Below are positions 32,038-42,817 of a DNA stretch of 49,830 nt, piece by piece (the stretch's first letter is position 1; each line of letters begins with the position of its first letter). The notes below the pieces were generated by a model. The model was given only the letters and a program-made list of their open reading frames with translations, ran no database searches and was not told where the DNA came from. Location: NCBI GenBank assembly GCA_030407315.1, contig JALQPE010002216.1, positions 1 to 49,830 on the forward strand, read 5' to 3'. Origin of the DNA: Asparagopsis taxiformis (lineage: Eukaryota > Rhodophyta > Florideophyceae > Bonnemaisoniales > Bonnemaisoniaceae). The position numbers and the translations under genes were made by a program.

Positions 32038-32386
32038 ACAGTGTTGTGAACCAATGCACGGTACTACCCGCAGACAATACAATTTGCTATCTACACTACT
32101 GTCTACAGATTTCCCCAGACAGTGCAGTAATACAATACAATGCACTGCCTCAGACGGTAAAATGTACTGTCTGCACATACTGTCTGGCGGCAACACTTCC
32201 GGACAGTAAGATTTACTGTTCTGGACAGTAAATTTTACTGTTTTTGGTACTGTCCAGATTTCGTGCCAGTTTACTGCTGCAGTAGTATTCTGAAATTTCC
32301 AGACAGTAAATTTTACTGTCTCCGCACACTGTCTTGGCCAGAAAGTAATTTTTACTGTCTCAGACAGTAAATTTACAGTCTTTTTC
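32038..32386. repeat. Right subterminal repeat array (GACAGT/ACTGTC)
   Basis: Mirrors the left array: about twenty GACAGT or ACTGTC units in both orientations, many as TTTACTGTC or GACAGTAAA, packed most tightly within 200 bases of the right end. Confidence 0.75.
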
Positions 32387-32393
32387 CATTCCC

Positions 32394-32405
32394 AACACCG
32401 TAGTG
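32394..32405 (-). repeat. Right terminal inverted repeat of the CACTA-like element
   Basis: AACACCGTAGTG, the exact reverse complement of 11736-11747. The gypsy pol gene resumes at the next base, with the region just ahead of RT. Confidence 0.78.
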
Positions 32406-33946
32406 GAGCTCGACGCCGCATTGGGAAGATCTCTTACGCACGACGCTGCGCGACGAGCGAGTAGACGACGACCTACACGCGGAAATTATCGAGATGTTAC
32501 GCAAGCATGAGCGAATGTGGAACGGCACGCTTGGAGCCATACACGCCACGGAACACCGCATCGAACTGGTTCCGGGGGCTACCCCCGTGAACCAACCGCC
32601 GTACCGCGCCGGACATGCGTCGCGCAAAATTATGCGTACGCAAGTGGAGAAGATGCTCCACGCTGGATTAGTCGAACCTGCTACGTCCGAATGGGCAAGC
32701 CCAGTCGTAGTCGTACCCAAGAAGGACGGGACTTCCCGCTTCTGCATTGAATACTGCCGCCTAAACGCCACCACCGTTAATGACGCGTATCCGATTCCAC
32801 GCATGGACGGTTGCGTCGATTCGCTCGGCGACACGACGGTTTTCACTACGCTGGATTGCAATTCGGGATACTGGCAGATCCCAGTAGCGCACGCCGACCG
32901 CGATAAGACCACGTTTACGTCGCATGTTGGTACGTATCGCTTCCGCCGTATGCCCTTCGGGCTTTTCGAACGCCCCTGCGACGTTTCAGCGCGCGCTCGA
33001 CATTTTGCTCGCGAACGTGAAATGGCAGCACTGCCTCGTCTACCTGGATGACGTAATTATCTTCTCCGCCGACGTAAATGCGCACGTGCATCAGGTCGAC
33101 GAGATACTGGGAATCCTCGGACGCGCTGGCGTTTCGCTAAAATTCGCGAAGACCGAGTTCTTCAAGCGCTCGGTAGACTATCTGGGACATACTATCTCGC
33201 CTGGGAAGCTATCCGTACCGACGACGAAATGCGACGCGCTGTGCGATGCGACGTACCCGACGACGAAAACGCAGCTACGCAGCTTTCTAGGAACTTGCAA
33301 CGTATACCGCCGATTCGTCGAAAACTTCGCATTCGTAGCAGCGCCTCTTACGCAGCTGCTGAAGAAGGACCAAGGAGACAACCTACCCGCGCCGATGCCA
33401 GAGCAAACGCGCGCTTTCAAATCATTGCGACGAGCGATGCTGTCTCCGCCTATTCTTCGCCTACCGCGCGAGGGACACCCATACGTGCTCGATACCGACG
33501 CGTCGCAAGGACAAATCGGATGCGCGTTACTACAGTTAGACGCAGACGACGACGTATTACATCCAGTCGGATACTGGTCGCGCACGCTTAACGACGCGGA
33601 GCGCAATTATTCGACGACAGAACGCGAGTGCCTCGCAGTGGTATGGGCAGTTCTGCTATTGCGCGCATATTTGGAAGGACGGAAGTTCACGGTTCGCACG
33701 GACCATAATTCGCTGCGCTGGATCCTAAACATGACTTCTGCGGATGGACGACTCGCGCGCTGGCGGTTGCGACTCGCCGAGTTCGATTTCGACGTCGAAT
33801 ATAAGAAGGGTAAACGCCATGTTATCGCCGACGCGCTCTCGCGAATGGCCACGCGAAGCGGCGACGAAACGGAAATACCGCGGTATTCGCGGCGTCGAAG
33901 CAGGGTATCTCGTCCGCGGACGAGATACCCTGCTTCGACGCCGTGA
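32406..33946 (+). pseudogene. pol: Pol: reverse transcriptase and RNase H (gypsy element 2)
   Basis: RT starts with WASPVVVVPKKDGTSRFC, reaches GTYRFRRMPFG, then changes frame near 32960 and goes on with SNAPATFQRALDILL and CLVYLDDVIIFS (YLDD box). RNase H follows in the same frame with VLDTDASQGQIGCALLQ, ERECLAVVWAVLLLRAYLE and TDHNSLRWIL, then the linker ADALSRMA. The frame is broken again at 33891-33942 by a perfect 52-bp palindrome. Composition is strongly CG-rich. Confidence 0.85.
33891..33942. repeat. Perfect 52-bp palindrome in gypsy pol
   Basis: Two 26-base arms with no spacer: GGCGTCGAAGCAGGGTATCT and six more bases, then their exact reverse complement. It lies between RNase H and integrase and changes the reading frame. 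The normal coding strand appears to be the right arm (PCFDAVNIV fits the linker), so the left arm is an inverted copy. A smaller palindrome AATACCGCGGTATT lies just upstream. Confidence 0.9.
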
Positions 33947-34783
33947 ACATCGTCAAACTGCACGCGGACGCTCACGCTCGTACCGACTCCGCGCTACTAT
34001 GCGCCTACGCAGAATACTACCCTAGCCTGGATTGTTTGCTGACATCTCGAGCATGTATCGAACCACCCGTATCCGCTGACGAGTGGATACGCGAGCAGGT
34101 AACGGACGAGTTCTGCCAGAACGCGCAACGCGACGTCGAAACCGCGCCGCAATCGCGTTTTCATCTGTCCCCCGATGGGATACTCATGAGGACCGCTCCG
34201 CTCGACGGCGCCACGCAGATAGTCGTACCTGAAGCGATAAAAGGGCGCATCTTGCGAGCGAACCATTACGCGGTAACCGCAGGACACCCGGGCGCGCGAC
34301 GCATGTATGACGCAATTCGACGCGCGTACTACTGGCTGATGATGAGCGTAGACGTCTACACCACGATGAGACAGTGCGATGCGTGCGCGCGCAACCGCGT
34401 TACGCAATATCGCCATACGAACGCCCTGAAGCTATTCCCCGCGACGCGCCCGCTCGAAGACGTCGCTATCGATATTCTGGGTCCGCTACCCGAGACTCCG
34501 CGCCAACGCCGCTTCGTGCTCGTAATCGCCGACCGCTACAGCAAGCTTTGTCGACTCATCGCGCTCGGACGCGTATCCGCGCTCGCCGTCGCGAAAGCGT
34601 TCTGTCGAGATTGGGTTTTCGTTTACGGACCGCCGCGAACGCTACTGTCGGACAACGGCCCGCAATTCCGCTCGAAGTTGTTTCAGGAGACGTGCGCGCT
34701 AATGGGAACGCGGAACATATTTACGACGACATACCATCCGCAATCGAATGGACAAGTCGAGCGCATGAACCGCACTATCGTAC
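33943..34783 (+). pseudogene. pol: Integrase, truncated (gypsy element 2)
   Basis: The open frame shows the HHCC zinc region (NHYAVTAGHPGARRM; CDACARNR) and the catalytic residues in IDILGPLPETP (Asp), LSDNGPQFRSKLF (Asp) and HPQSNGQVERMNRTIV (Glu). Coding homology with element 1 stops exactly at the edge of the next transposon (34784), so the C-terminal domain and any chromodomain are missing. Confidence 0.85.
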
Positions 34784-34816
34784 GTCTGTGTTTTCGGAAG
34801 TGGACGCGGACGTCCA
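34784..34816 (+). repeat. Left terminal inverted repeat of the 13.4-kb element
   Basis: 33 bases beginning GTCTGTGTT and ending GACGCGGACGTCCA; pairs with 48195-48226. It starts directly after the gypsy integrase motif NRTIV. Confidence 0.7.
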
Positions 34817-35046
34817 GTCTCTCTAGTACGGGTCCTAGTCGGCCCCGAGATTTACTAGAACAAATGAACGTCCGCATCCAAAAAAAAAAATTTTTTGGAT
34901 GCGGACGTCCACTTTCTTTAGTACGTTCGGCGGAATACTAGGGCCCGACATCCACTTTCTCTAGTACATATGGCGGAATACTAGGACCCGACATCCACTT
35001 TCTCTAGTACATACAGCGGGATCCTAGGACCCGACATCCAGTATAC
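34817..35046. repeat. Left subterminal repeats of the 13.4-kb element
   Basis: Tandem units of about 44 bases contain CGACATCCACTTTCTCTAGTAC and GCGGAATACTAGGACC, three copies from about 34931 to 35046, preceded by a palindrome (arms 34868-34885 and 34891-34908, ACGTCCGCATCCAAAAAA with an A5 centre). The right end has related units in reverse. Confidence 0.7.
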
Positions 35047-35164
35047 AATATATCAGCGAAAACCGGGAGGGAAGAAATTACAGCGGATGGTAAATTCAGG
35101 GCCCATATCGGACCGTATTTTATTCTGTCATTTACGAAAATGCTGGTATACAATACGTCTCTCT

Positions 35165-35260
35165 AGAATAGGAAATACATATCTGGTCAGAATAGGAAAT
35201 AAATACCCGGTTAGAATAGGAAATACGTATCCAGCCAGAATACAAAATACCTGTCAGCAT
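35165..35260. repeat. Four tandem copies of a 24-bp unit
   Basis: The unit AGAATAGGAAATACATATCT plus four bases begins at 35165, 35189, 35213 and 35237, with the last copy diverged. It lies just inside the left subterminal region. Confidence 0.75.
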
Positions 35261-35599
35261 ATCGTCGATCACCCATCTCCCTCACTATCGCGTTCTCCCT
35301 ACCATCCGAACGCCATGCACCACCATTTGCACATAATTCAAGAACCCTCACGACCTAGATTACAAAAAATCCGCTCCTTCCCAATACCATCCCCGCTTTC
35401 CTCGACACCACCCCAGCCCATTAAATCATCAAGACATCAAACACGAACATGGTCAGCAAAATCTTACACGACTTGAAACCCACTCTCAGTTCTATCCTAT
35501 GCCCGAAAATATACACATACCAGAAGCACCTCACAGCTTCATTCCCCATCTTCCTAGATCCCTTCTTCACTCTCCTGGAGTCTGGAGTCCTGCCGTTCC

Positions 35600-36050
35600 T
35601 GCTTCACCACTCCTGCATCACATACAAAACATCAACCCCAACAGTCAGATTCAAAAGCAACGCTTACCACGACAGATATCCTAGAAACTCCCTTACTTAC
35701 CTCTCATCCATCCTACACACAATACAAACCATGATCCAAAAACCTTGCAATGAATAATCAAAGTCAGCAGTCCATATCTTCGCAAAACACATCCTGGCGC
35801 TCAATGAAACTTACCTTCCGTCATCAACATTCCTGCATCATCTACAAAACATCGGAATCAACCACAACAGTCAGACTCAAAACCAACCTTCCCTCGCAGC
35901 ATACTTTCAAAACTTCACGTACCTCTCTTCCATCCTCCGCTCAATACACACCATCAGTCAACAGGCTTCCCATGAAAAACATCGCATCAACGGAAATAGT
36001 CAGACTCAAAACCCACGCTTCCCTCAACGCATACCCTCGAGGGTAGAGGA
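35600..36050. repeat. Diverged tandem repeat of about 0.23 kb
   Basis: The segments CCTGCATCACATACAAAACA at about 35610 and CCTGCATCATCTACAAAACA at about 35831 start two related units. Each contains a form of ACAGTCAGACTCAAAAC; a third partial unit has AATAGTCAGACTCAAAACCC near 35995. The small ORFs here are by-products of the repeats. Confidence 0.55.
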
Positions 36051-36065
36051 TGGAACGAAGGTACA

Positions 36066-36093
36066 TGCGCGAATCTTGATCAAGATTCGCGCA
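36066..36093. repeat. Perfect 28-bp palindrome
   Basis: TGCGCGAATCTTGA followed by its exact reverse complement, with GTAC close outside on both sides. It lies in non-coding DNA ahead of the transposase gene. A regulatory site or a replication product are both possible. Confidence 0.75.
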
Positions 36094-36694
36094 CGTACAA
36101 AGCAAAGGCGGTCAAAGAATATCAGTCGGTGATGAGGGCGGAGTGGAGCCTGCGGCGTCGACCGGACAGCTTTCTGCGTCCGCTTAAGTCTTGCTGTGCA
36201 TACTCGAAATCATCGCCGGCAGTGAGATTGAGTATGGCCCAAGCCATGGTCTCTGAATCCCCGAACAATGAGATCCGGATCGAGAACAACGAATATAAAC
36301 ATATAATCATATATATGAGAATCCATTTGCTTTCCTTACATGATCCGTGGCATATCCGCTGTAAAGCATATTCAGATTACACGAAGTTCGGAAATAAAAA
36401 GTTTATTATTACAAATGAATTAATTGAAAATTCATCTCCCAGGCCGGTCGTTCGTCCTTCCATGCACACGTTGCCAGCACGCAATGTGATGTAACAGTTG
36501 GAAATGATTGAACTCTCGGTTAAATTCCACCGTTGGGATGTCAGCTGGAGTGAGCACAAAACTACTACCCACAAAACTACGAACACGTTACATTCCAAGT
36601 CTCGAAAGCACCACAAAAATAAAATTGGTCGCATCTGGACGGCACAGTCTCCCCTGTTCAGCTCGCAATCCTCCCTTTTGCGTCAAAACTCGAC
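36094..36694. other. Non-coding region upstream of the transposase gene
   Basis: No motif-bearing ORF. It probably holds the transposase promoter and leader. Confidence 0.35.
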
Positions 36695-39483
36695 ATGGAA
36701 TGCAAGTATGAAGGGTGCTTCTACTACTGCGTAGATGCTTATGCGCTCACGCTGCATGAGCGAACGTGTCGCTACCGTTTCAACCCCTCTCCCCAACATT
36801 TCAACAACGCTCGTGTCCCTGCCGTCACCCATGAGCCTGCTCGAAACGGCGACCATGATTCCCCGCAACCCAGCTCCCCAGACCCAGAATCTGGTCGTGC
36901 TTCCTCCAGCGACTCACCCTGTGACGCTCCACTGCCACCAACCTCAACCCCCTCCCGCGCAGACCTCCTCGTGCAATCCCTCGCCGCCAGTCTCACAACC
37001 CTCGAGTACAAGGCCGGCGCTGGCCGCGTGAGCGAAGTCATCACCATCCTACAAGACCCCGCATTCTCCCTAGAAAAGTTCAACAGCGCCGTTCGCACCG
37101 TAGAAGAATGTCGCCACGTTACCGCTTCCATGGTCGAAACACATTTCCGCACCGAAGGTTACAAGAGCCACATCATTCCAGACAAAACTGGTAAGTACTC
37201 GGCACAGCTGTACCTCCGCGACCCAGTCGACATGCTCCGCAGGCAGTTAGCACTGGCTAACGACCAAAATACTCTCTTCCACCCCTCCCCACAGACCGCC
37301 CCAGACGGCACCGCAATATTTTCTCATCCCCTACACACAGAATTCGCGAAAACGCTGCACCAGGTTACTAGACAGCGCGTGCAGCTCTCGGAAGATCCAC
37401 AGGTCGTATGGGCAGAGGAAACTGATCCCACACCTTCCTCCTTTGCCGGCCTCCTCCAAGTGTACTCCGACAAGAGCAGCACAAGCCTCAAGAGCTCCGC
37501 AATCGTCGCATACCCCATACACGTCACACTGCTCAACTTCTCCGCCCCCTCCGTCGCCACTGCATCCGTACCGGCCTCACCATCGTCGGGTATCTTCCGT
37601 ACATTGTTAACCCTTCGTCCAACGCCTTGTTCGGTGATGAAATGCCGACAACCTCTAGTTCTGCTAGTCGCGCTCGCAAAATTGATATTCTTCATAAAGC
37701 ACTCGAAAAAGTGTTTCGTCCCTATCCACCGCGTTCTCTTCCGGGTCCCCTGCACAGACTCCACTGCAACTGCCCGCCAATGCTTTCCCATCCTAGCCAA
37801 TTATTGCTGCGACTTTCAGAGGCCAAAGAGCTGTCATGCACTCGCAACAGCACTACCACCACACATCCCTGCCACCGCTGCTACATCCCCGCCACTCCAC
37901 TTGAATCCACTGCGCCACACCATCCCCGCTCCCTCGATGATACACGCTCTGCACGCCAAGAGAGCGCTCAGGAGCATACAACTGCTCCGCTCGAAGCTCT
38001 CTCCCTCCTCGAACAACACTCTGTCCTCGAATCGACCGCTCTTTTACCCATCAACAGTCCCCTAGACCCCTACAACATTTTCTCCTTTGAGCCTCTGCAC
38101 AATCTCCACCTCGGCATCTCAAAGCTCACTAAACAGTGCATTGTCCACCGCCTCAGCTCCCCAGACCTCACCACCACCACTGCCTCCCGTTCCGGGACAC
38201 CTCGCACCTTCAAGAAGGTGAAAAAAGCCATCCTCGCCGGCTCAAACAGCATTCTGTCCGCTATCGATCGCGACTACTACATCACCGGTCTTCATGTCGA
38301 CTTCTCCAAGGGTGAGAAGGGCACCAATTTGAACGGCCTCTTCACGGAGGACGGCATACGCGGCATGCTCGCAGCCAAAGACTATCACCATGTCGACATG
38401 GTGTTCCCTTTCATCGCAGCATTCATTGATACATGCTGTGACGAAGTAGATACAGCCCCCCTCACTTCCATCTGCACGCAATACTCTGACCTCGTCGCAT
38501 GGGTCATGAACGCGGGTCGCATCAAGCACTGGACTGCCGCCGAACTAGAAAGCCTCCAGAACTCCATTTCCTATTTCAAACAATCAATGCTCTCCACCCT
38601 CGGCCCATTCCACACCACAGGTCTCAAAACTTTCAAGTTCCATCTTCTAGACCATCTTCCCGGTGACTTGCAGAGATATGGCGCCCTGGAACACATTGAT
38701 GCAGGCCCCTACGAACACTCGCATCTTCTGTTCAAACAGAGTTATAGGAAAACCTCTCGAAGGCGCTCCACAGCCATGGAAGAGACTATTCGCCACATGG
38801 AATTCTCCTTGGCCACTCCAACTGGTCATACCCCATCGAACACATTGGGAAACGCACGCATGATATCGCCCACAGACGGTGCAGTACTCGTTCGCGACGG
38901 ATTCACCGTTGCACTGCACGACTTTGCCTCCCTGCTGCCCGATGCAACCCTCCTCGTTGCAGATATCGACGGACAGCCCGATCCTGCCACTCTTTTGCCT
39001 CTGCACAACTCCTCGTTCCCGTCTGGCACCATAACGCTATTCCAGCAACTCGGTGACACAGCTGCACAAGCGTTCCTCACCCTCGCTAGACTGCGCGCCA
39101 CGGCAGAAGGCCCTCCAATACATGACATGGACATTTACGTCACCGTGGTAAAGTCCGCCTACGTCATGGGAGGGTACGTCCCAGATGCCGACGACTTTGA
39201 CCCGCACAGTGGCATGCTTCGCCCCACAAACGTGTCGAGGCACAAGCAGCAGCGCGTCTTTGCAACTTCATCATTCGGCCCCGCAAAGAGAGCGCAGTAC
39301 TCCTTTGTCGTCATCTCCGGAACTGCCGATGACTACAGAACCATATGGGTAGGGCGCGTCCTGGCACTGGTACGCCTGCAGTCTCCAAACCTGTTTCAAC
39401 CTGTAGAACTCGCTTTCGTTCAGTATATGACCTGCTTTGCCCCAAAAACCGCTGTGGAAAAATCACTGGGTGCATTTGTTTAA
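36695..39483 (+). pseudogene. Tnp2-like transposase of the 13.4-kb element
   Basis: The first ORF (ATG 36695) starts with a zinc-finger-like block, CKYEGCFYYC then LHERTC (C-x4-C ... H-x3-C), followed by a Ser/Pro-rich linker and a conserved-looking region (LEKFNSAVRTVEECRHV; LYLRDPVDMLRRQL). Near 37560-37640 it shifts to the ORF 37627-39483, which has HPCHRCYIP at 80-88, LDPYNIFSFEPLHNLHLGIS at 146-165, KFHLLDHLPGDLQRYG and HSHLLFKQSYRKTSRR. A Cys cluster, a DPxH-like block, then an H/E/K block resembles Tnp2 proteins of CACTA/Plavaka-type transposons. The same late blocks occur at 12405-13181. The enzyme would cut and rejoin the element ends; the frame change makes this copy doubtful. Confidence 0.6.
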
Positions 39484-39911
39484 AGTGGTCCACATGGGAC
39501 CCGGACAACGGATCCGTTGACAGCAATGACACTGCATCCCACAGTGCAGGTGGTCCTTGGTTTGACCTCAGTCCTGCATCTACTATATCTGGCACCGTGC
39601 ACATCGTACGAAGTAACTTTCCAGTCAAGCCATTTACGAAACAAATGCACTGGTCGGACCACCGTTTCTATCTCAACCGCTTCTACATCAACACTGATTA
39701 CCAGTTCACAGATGATAATGAAGAAGAATAAATCTAAATCGCAGCACTCTATTGACAATGTACTACATGATAAGCCTTCTAGTCAACGTCACATTTACTG
39801 CACTAATTTCAACCATCCTCCATTACGCCAAAACCGTTATCAGCAGTGGCTGCATGGCGCCGCTCCATGCCCCCATACTGTGGGGCATTGATTTGACATT
39901 CAGGTTTGCAC
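39484..39911. other. Spacer between transposase and the epsilon relative
   Basis: Overlapping small ORFs without motifs. The two genes converge here. Plus-strand sequence to about 39731 may be the tail of the transposase in another frame. Confidence 0.35.
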
Positions 39912-42085
39912 TCAGGTGTCCAGCATATGGTCAACGACGAAAAGTTCTGCGCCAATTAGTCCTTGCGCAATCACACAATCCATTACAGCACCGAGGTTTG
40001 ACGTAATATGCGATTGAATCCAATCCTCGGACACTAGAACAAGTGATGAGCAGCGGTTTACATCATCAACGACATGAACAATTCCAGACCCCTCTCCGCT
40101 TTGCCACACTTCAACAGCCTCTCTCGTCACAGTACGGCTTGTAAACACATGCCGTGACTGTGCACTAGTCCGCTGTTCGCTCTCGACAACGTCCGTTTCT
40201 CCCCTTGCTTGCGAGCCTTGGAGACAAGACATGCAGTACACCACCATACCAACTAATTGCTGAAAAGCTACCCCCACAATTGACTGTACCGCCTTGTAAA
40301 CTCCTTCTGCCGTGCACCTCCTTTCCCCTTCGGTTCATCCAAACACTCCACAGTAGTCACAAGAAAGCAAGCATCCAGGCGCGCCAGCGTTAGTATGCTC
40401 GTCTCTATGTCCATACTTGTTCTGGTCGTATCGAATAACCCCTGAAGATGTCCAGCACATTCACAGCTACTCGGTTGTTAAACCATGCATCACCATTCAC
40501 TTCCATTTCGAAGCTGTCAGGAACCAAGCCTTTGCTGTATCGCAGCTCTGAGAACGGTGCCGTTCGCCACCTCCCATATCCAAATCACCGTTGCTTTCCC
40601 GTTTCAAAAGCTTCTCAGACGCTTCGCGCTTTTGATCCTCTCGCTCGTCCATCTCAGCTCGCGTCGTCAGCATCGTGCATCTAGACATTAATTTCGTGTA
40701 CCCCAGCGAACCGAACAATCTGTCCCTCGCATTACGCTTCCGTGCACTCATCACGTCGGACAGTTTCTGCGTCACCTTCACTTTCAATTCCTTGCTCCCC
40801 GCCACAGCCTCTTGACAGCACACACGCTGCTCCTCATCGAAAACACATCACACCACGGACTTTGACGCAGTACGTGTCCACCAAGTCATTCAGCAAATCA
40901 CTCTCGTCCTGTACGAAGGTGTATACCACTGCAGATTCTTGATGATATAGCCCGGAGGGGTAGCAATATATCCTACACCGTTTTCGCTCCAAAGTGTCCC
41001 TTCTATCGGCTCTACCTCGATGGTACGTCCAGTCCAACGTCTCTGCGTTTGTTCCGCTATAGGGTCCAGCTCCATAGTCTCGTTCTGCACCACTTTGTCA
41101 GGTTTCCTCAACCGCCCTAAGAACTCCAAGGTATTTCACAGGAATGGCTTTCTGTATTTTCGACTTACCGCCACCGTGATCACTGATTCTACCTGTTCTC
41201 GCAATTGCAGTAAGGCTGGCATTTTCCGCCTGCAGAGTTTTCACCTTAGCCTCCAACGCAACTATCTCCGTGGTGAGCGCCTTGTTTGCTATGTCCTGGC
41301 TAAACACTTTTTTTTCCAGCTCCGCGATCTTCTTCTTCTGCGCATTGATGCGACTCGCCATTAAATCGATGGATTCCGGCGGATGCAACCTCTCTGCCCT
41401 CACCGTCCCCCCATCTCCCACGCTATCGGGATTATGATGTCCTCCATCGGCAATAGCCTGACGTCGCGGGGGCGTTACGCGCATATTGGCACCAATGACA
41501 GTCTGTTGTGACGAGGCCCGCACTCCGGCTGCTCTCTCCCCTCAGTACCACCTGACCGCCGATGATAGTTGGCATCCTGTGAACGTTGCTCAGAAACAAC
41601 ATCCCTTGCCGCTATCCTCGGGTCACTGACTGCATTACCTGCTGGGGCTGATGTACTCGGCATAGTTGGCGCAGTGGGGTCACAGCCTCCAGTGTCTCGC
41701 GAACCCCCGGCTGGGACTCCGTCTGCAGCACCTCCGCATCTGCCAACCCGGGAGGAACTACCTTTGCCATAGCACTCTGCCGCAATTCCAACATGTTTTG
41801 AGCCACTATCATGTCATCAGCATGATGTTCACTGTCCCTGCGAGCACGCTTGCCTCGGTCAAGCCCCATCTCTCTCCGCGCCGTTCCTCCTTCCTCACTT
41901 TCTCGCTGCGGATCCCCAGTTCTGCGCCGGTCCGTCTTCCGACTACCGGACCGCGGTTCAATGCTGCCGGTAGACCCAGACCACTTCTTCGCACGGGATT
42001 GTCGGGCACTCGATACAGCAGCTGCTGACCGGGTTTTCTGGAGGCCCGGAGGCTTTGGAGCTTTCTTCGCAATACGCGGCGGCAT
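39912..42085 (-). pseudogene. Decayed relative of gene epsilon
   Basis: The reading starts at ATG 42085 (MPPRIAKKAPKPPG) and has a basic N-terminus (RQSRAKKWSGSTGS). A coiled coil lies at 41370-41180 (INAQKKKIAELEKKV, LEAKVKTLQAENASL). Pieces at 40823-40497 (RNARDRLFGSLGYTKL; REDQKREASEKLLKRE) match the second half of epsilon (RNRFIRDLGFVLYS; DDKNMKILRDFIAVRKE). The end at 40277-39912 is uncertain. At least five frames are used, so this copy is dead. Its convergent placement after the transposase differs from the epsilon of the 20.7-kb element. Confidence 0.5.
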
Positions 42086-42318
42086 AATGAAGCTTTCCCC
42101 GAAGCGATGGTACAATCGGATTGCACGAGATACAAAAAATATTGCTGCATAGTGTCGGTACCGACAACGGTCTGCGATGAACGTTCAGGTCAAGTACCGG
42201 AGAATACGCCAGCAGTCCAGATTGTATACTGTAGGCAGTCATCAACAGTATTTAATGAGGTACAATTACAGCTGTCGAGCTAGGCAGCTTTCTAGGGCGG
42301 CCGCGAGCACCCCTATGT

Positions 42319-42490
42319 CTATTCTCAAAAACATGCACATGTGAACATGTTTTTGAGATGGGGGTGTGCCGTACGGCACAATTGACCCGCTGAAATTTTG
42401 ATTTTTAGCAATATTTTTTCTGCCCGAATTGTAGAATTTCTGGGCTGGACAGCAATGCAACTGAGCTGGACATCCACGGGCGTCCATTTC
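42319..42490 (+). repeat. Left inverted repeat of the 4.1-kb element
   Basis: Starts CTATTCTCAAAAACATGCAC, forms its own hairpin with CATGTTTTTGAGA a few bases later, and continues through GTGCCGTACGGCACAATTGA and AGAATTTCTGGGCTGGACAG to GGACATCCACGGGCGTCCAT. It matches the reverse complement of 46228-46392 with scattered differences. Confidence 0.8.
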
Positions 42491-42817
42491 AACTTGGTCT
42501 TGTATTTTGCATCTGCACGCATAACAGAAACCAACCAGTCAGGTTCACTGCTCGGACGAAGTGCACCTGGAGTGTGAACGATTGGTTTTTGACATGCGAG
42601 TACTGCTGAATACGTTTCACCCTGGACTAATGGTGGCTGGACATGCTGCATTTATGATTATACTTCAACTCTGGAACATAGCTTTGTTTGTAGTCGAAAT
42701 GACTATGTCTTTCGTGACCCTAATTCCATGCTCTAAACGCTGTCCCATAATGAACGTAGAGCTCCTGCCCTGGACGGATATCGCGGATTGCACGTACTAC
42801 GATGATCTTCGGATTTT
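42491..42817. other. Spacer between left inverted repeat and the methyltransferase-SET gene
   Basis: No motif-bearing gene; a small plus-strand ORF at 42561-42821 has no recognisable domain. Probably the 3' region of the gene on the other strand. Confidence 0.35.

Larger units (their letters stand above)
11736..32405. mobile_element. Large CACTA-like DNA transposon carrying DNA- and chromatin-modifying genes
   Basis: The left end is CACTACGGTGTT and the right end its exact reverse complement, AACACCGTAGTG. Both ends are followed inward by dense arrays of GACAGT/ACTGTC, like the subterminal repeats of CACTA/EnSpm elements. Both flanks are parts of one gypsy pol gene, which defines the insertion. 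The dinucleotide GA flanks both ends and may be the target duplication, although removing the element with one GA does not restore the pol frame exactly. Inside are a Tnp2-like transposase remnant, three ParB-like-domain loci (two with a dioxygenase, one with methyltransferase and SET), delta and epsilon. About 20.7 kb is very large for this superfamily. Confidence 0.8.
32406..34783 (+). mobile_element. Ty3/gypsy-type retroelement 2, right part (RT, RNase H, integrase)
   Basis: This continues the element interrupted at 11735. The first codons after the insertion (HWEDLLRTTL, then EIIEMLRKHERMWNGTLG) align with element 1 just ahead of RT. It ends within the integrase at NRTIV, where the inverted end of the 13.4-kb element starts at 34784. 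The remaining integrase and 3' LTR are not in this window. Confidence 0.85.
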
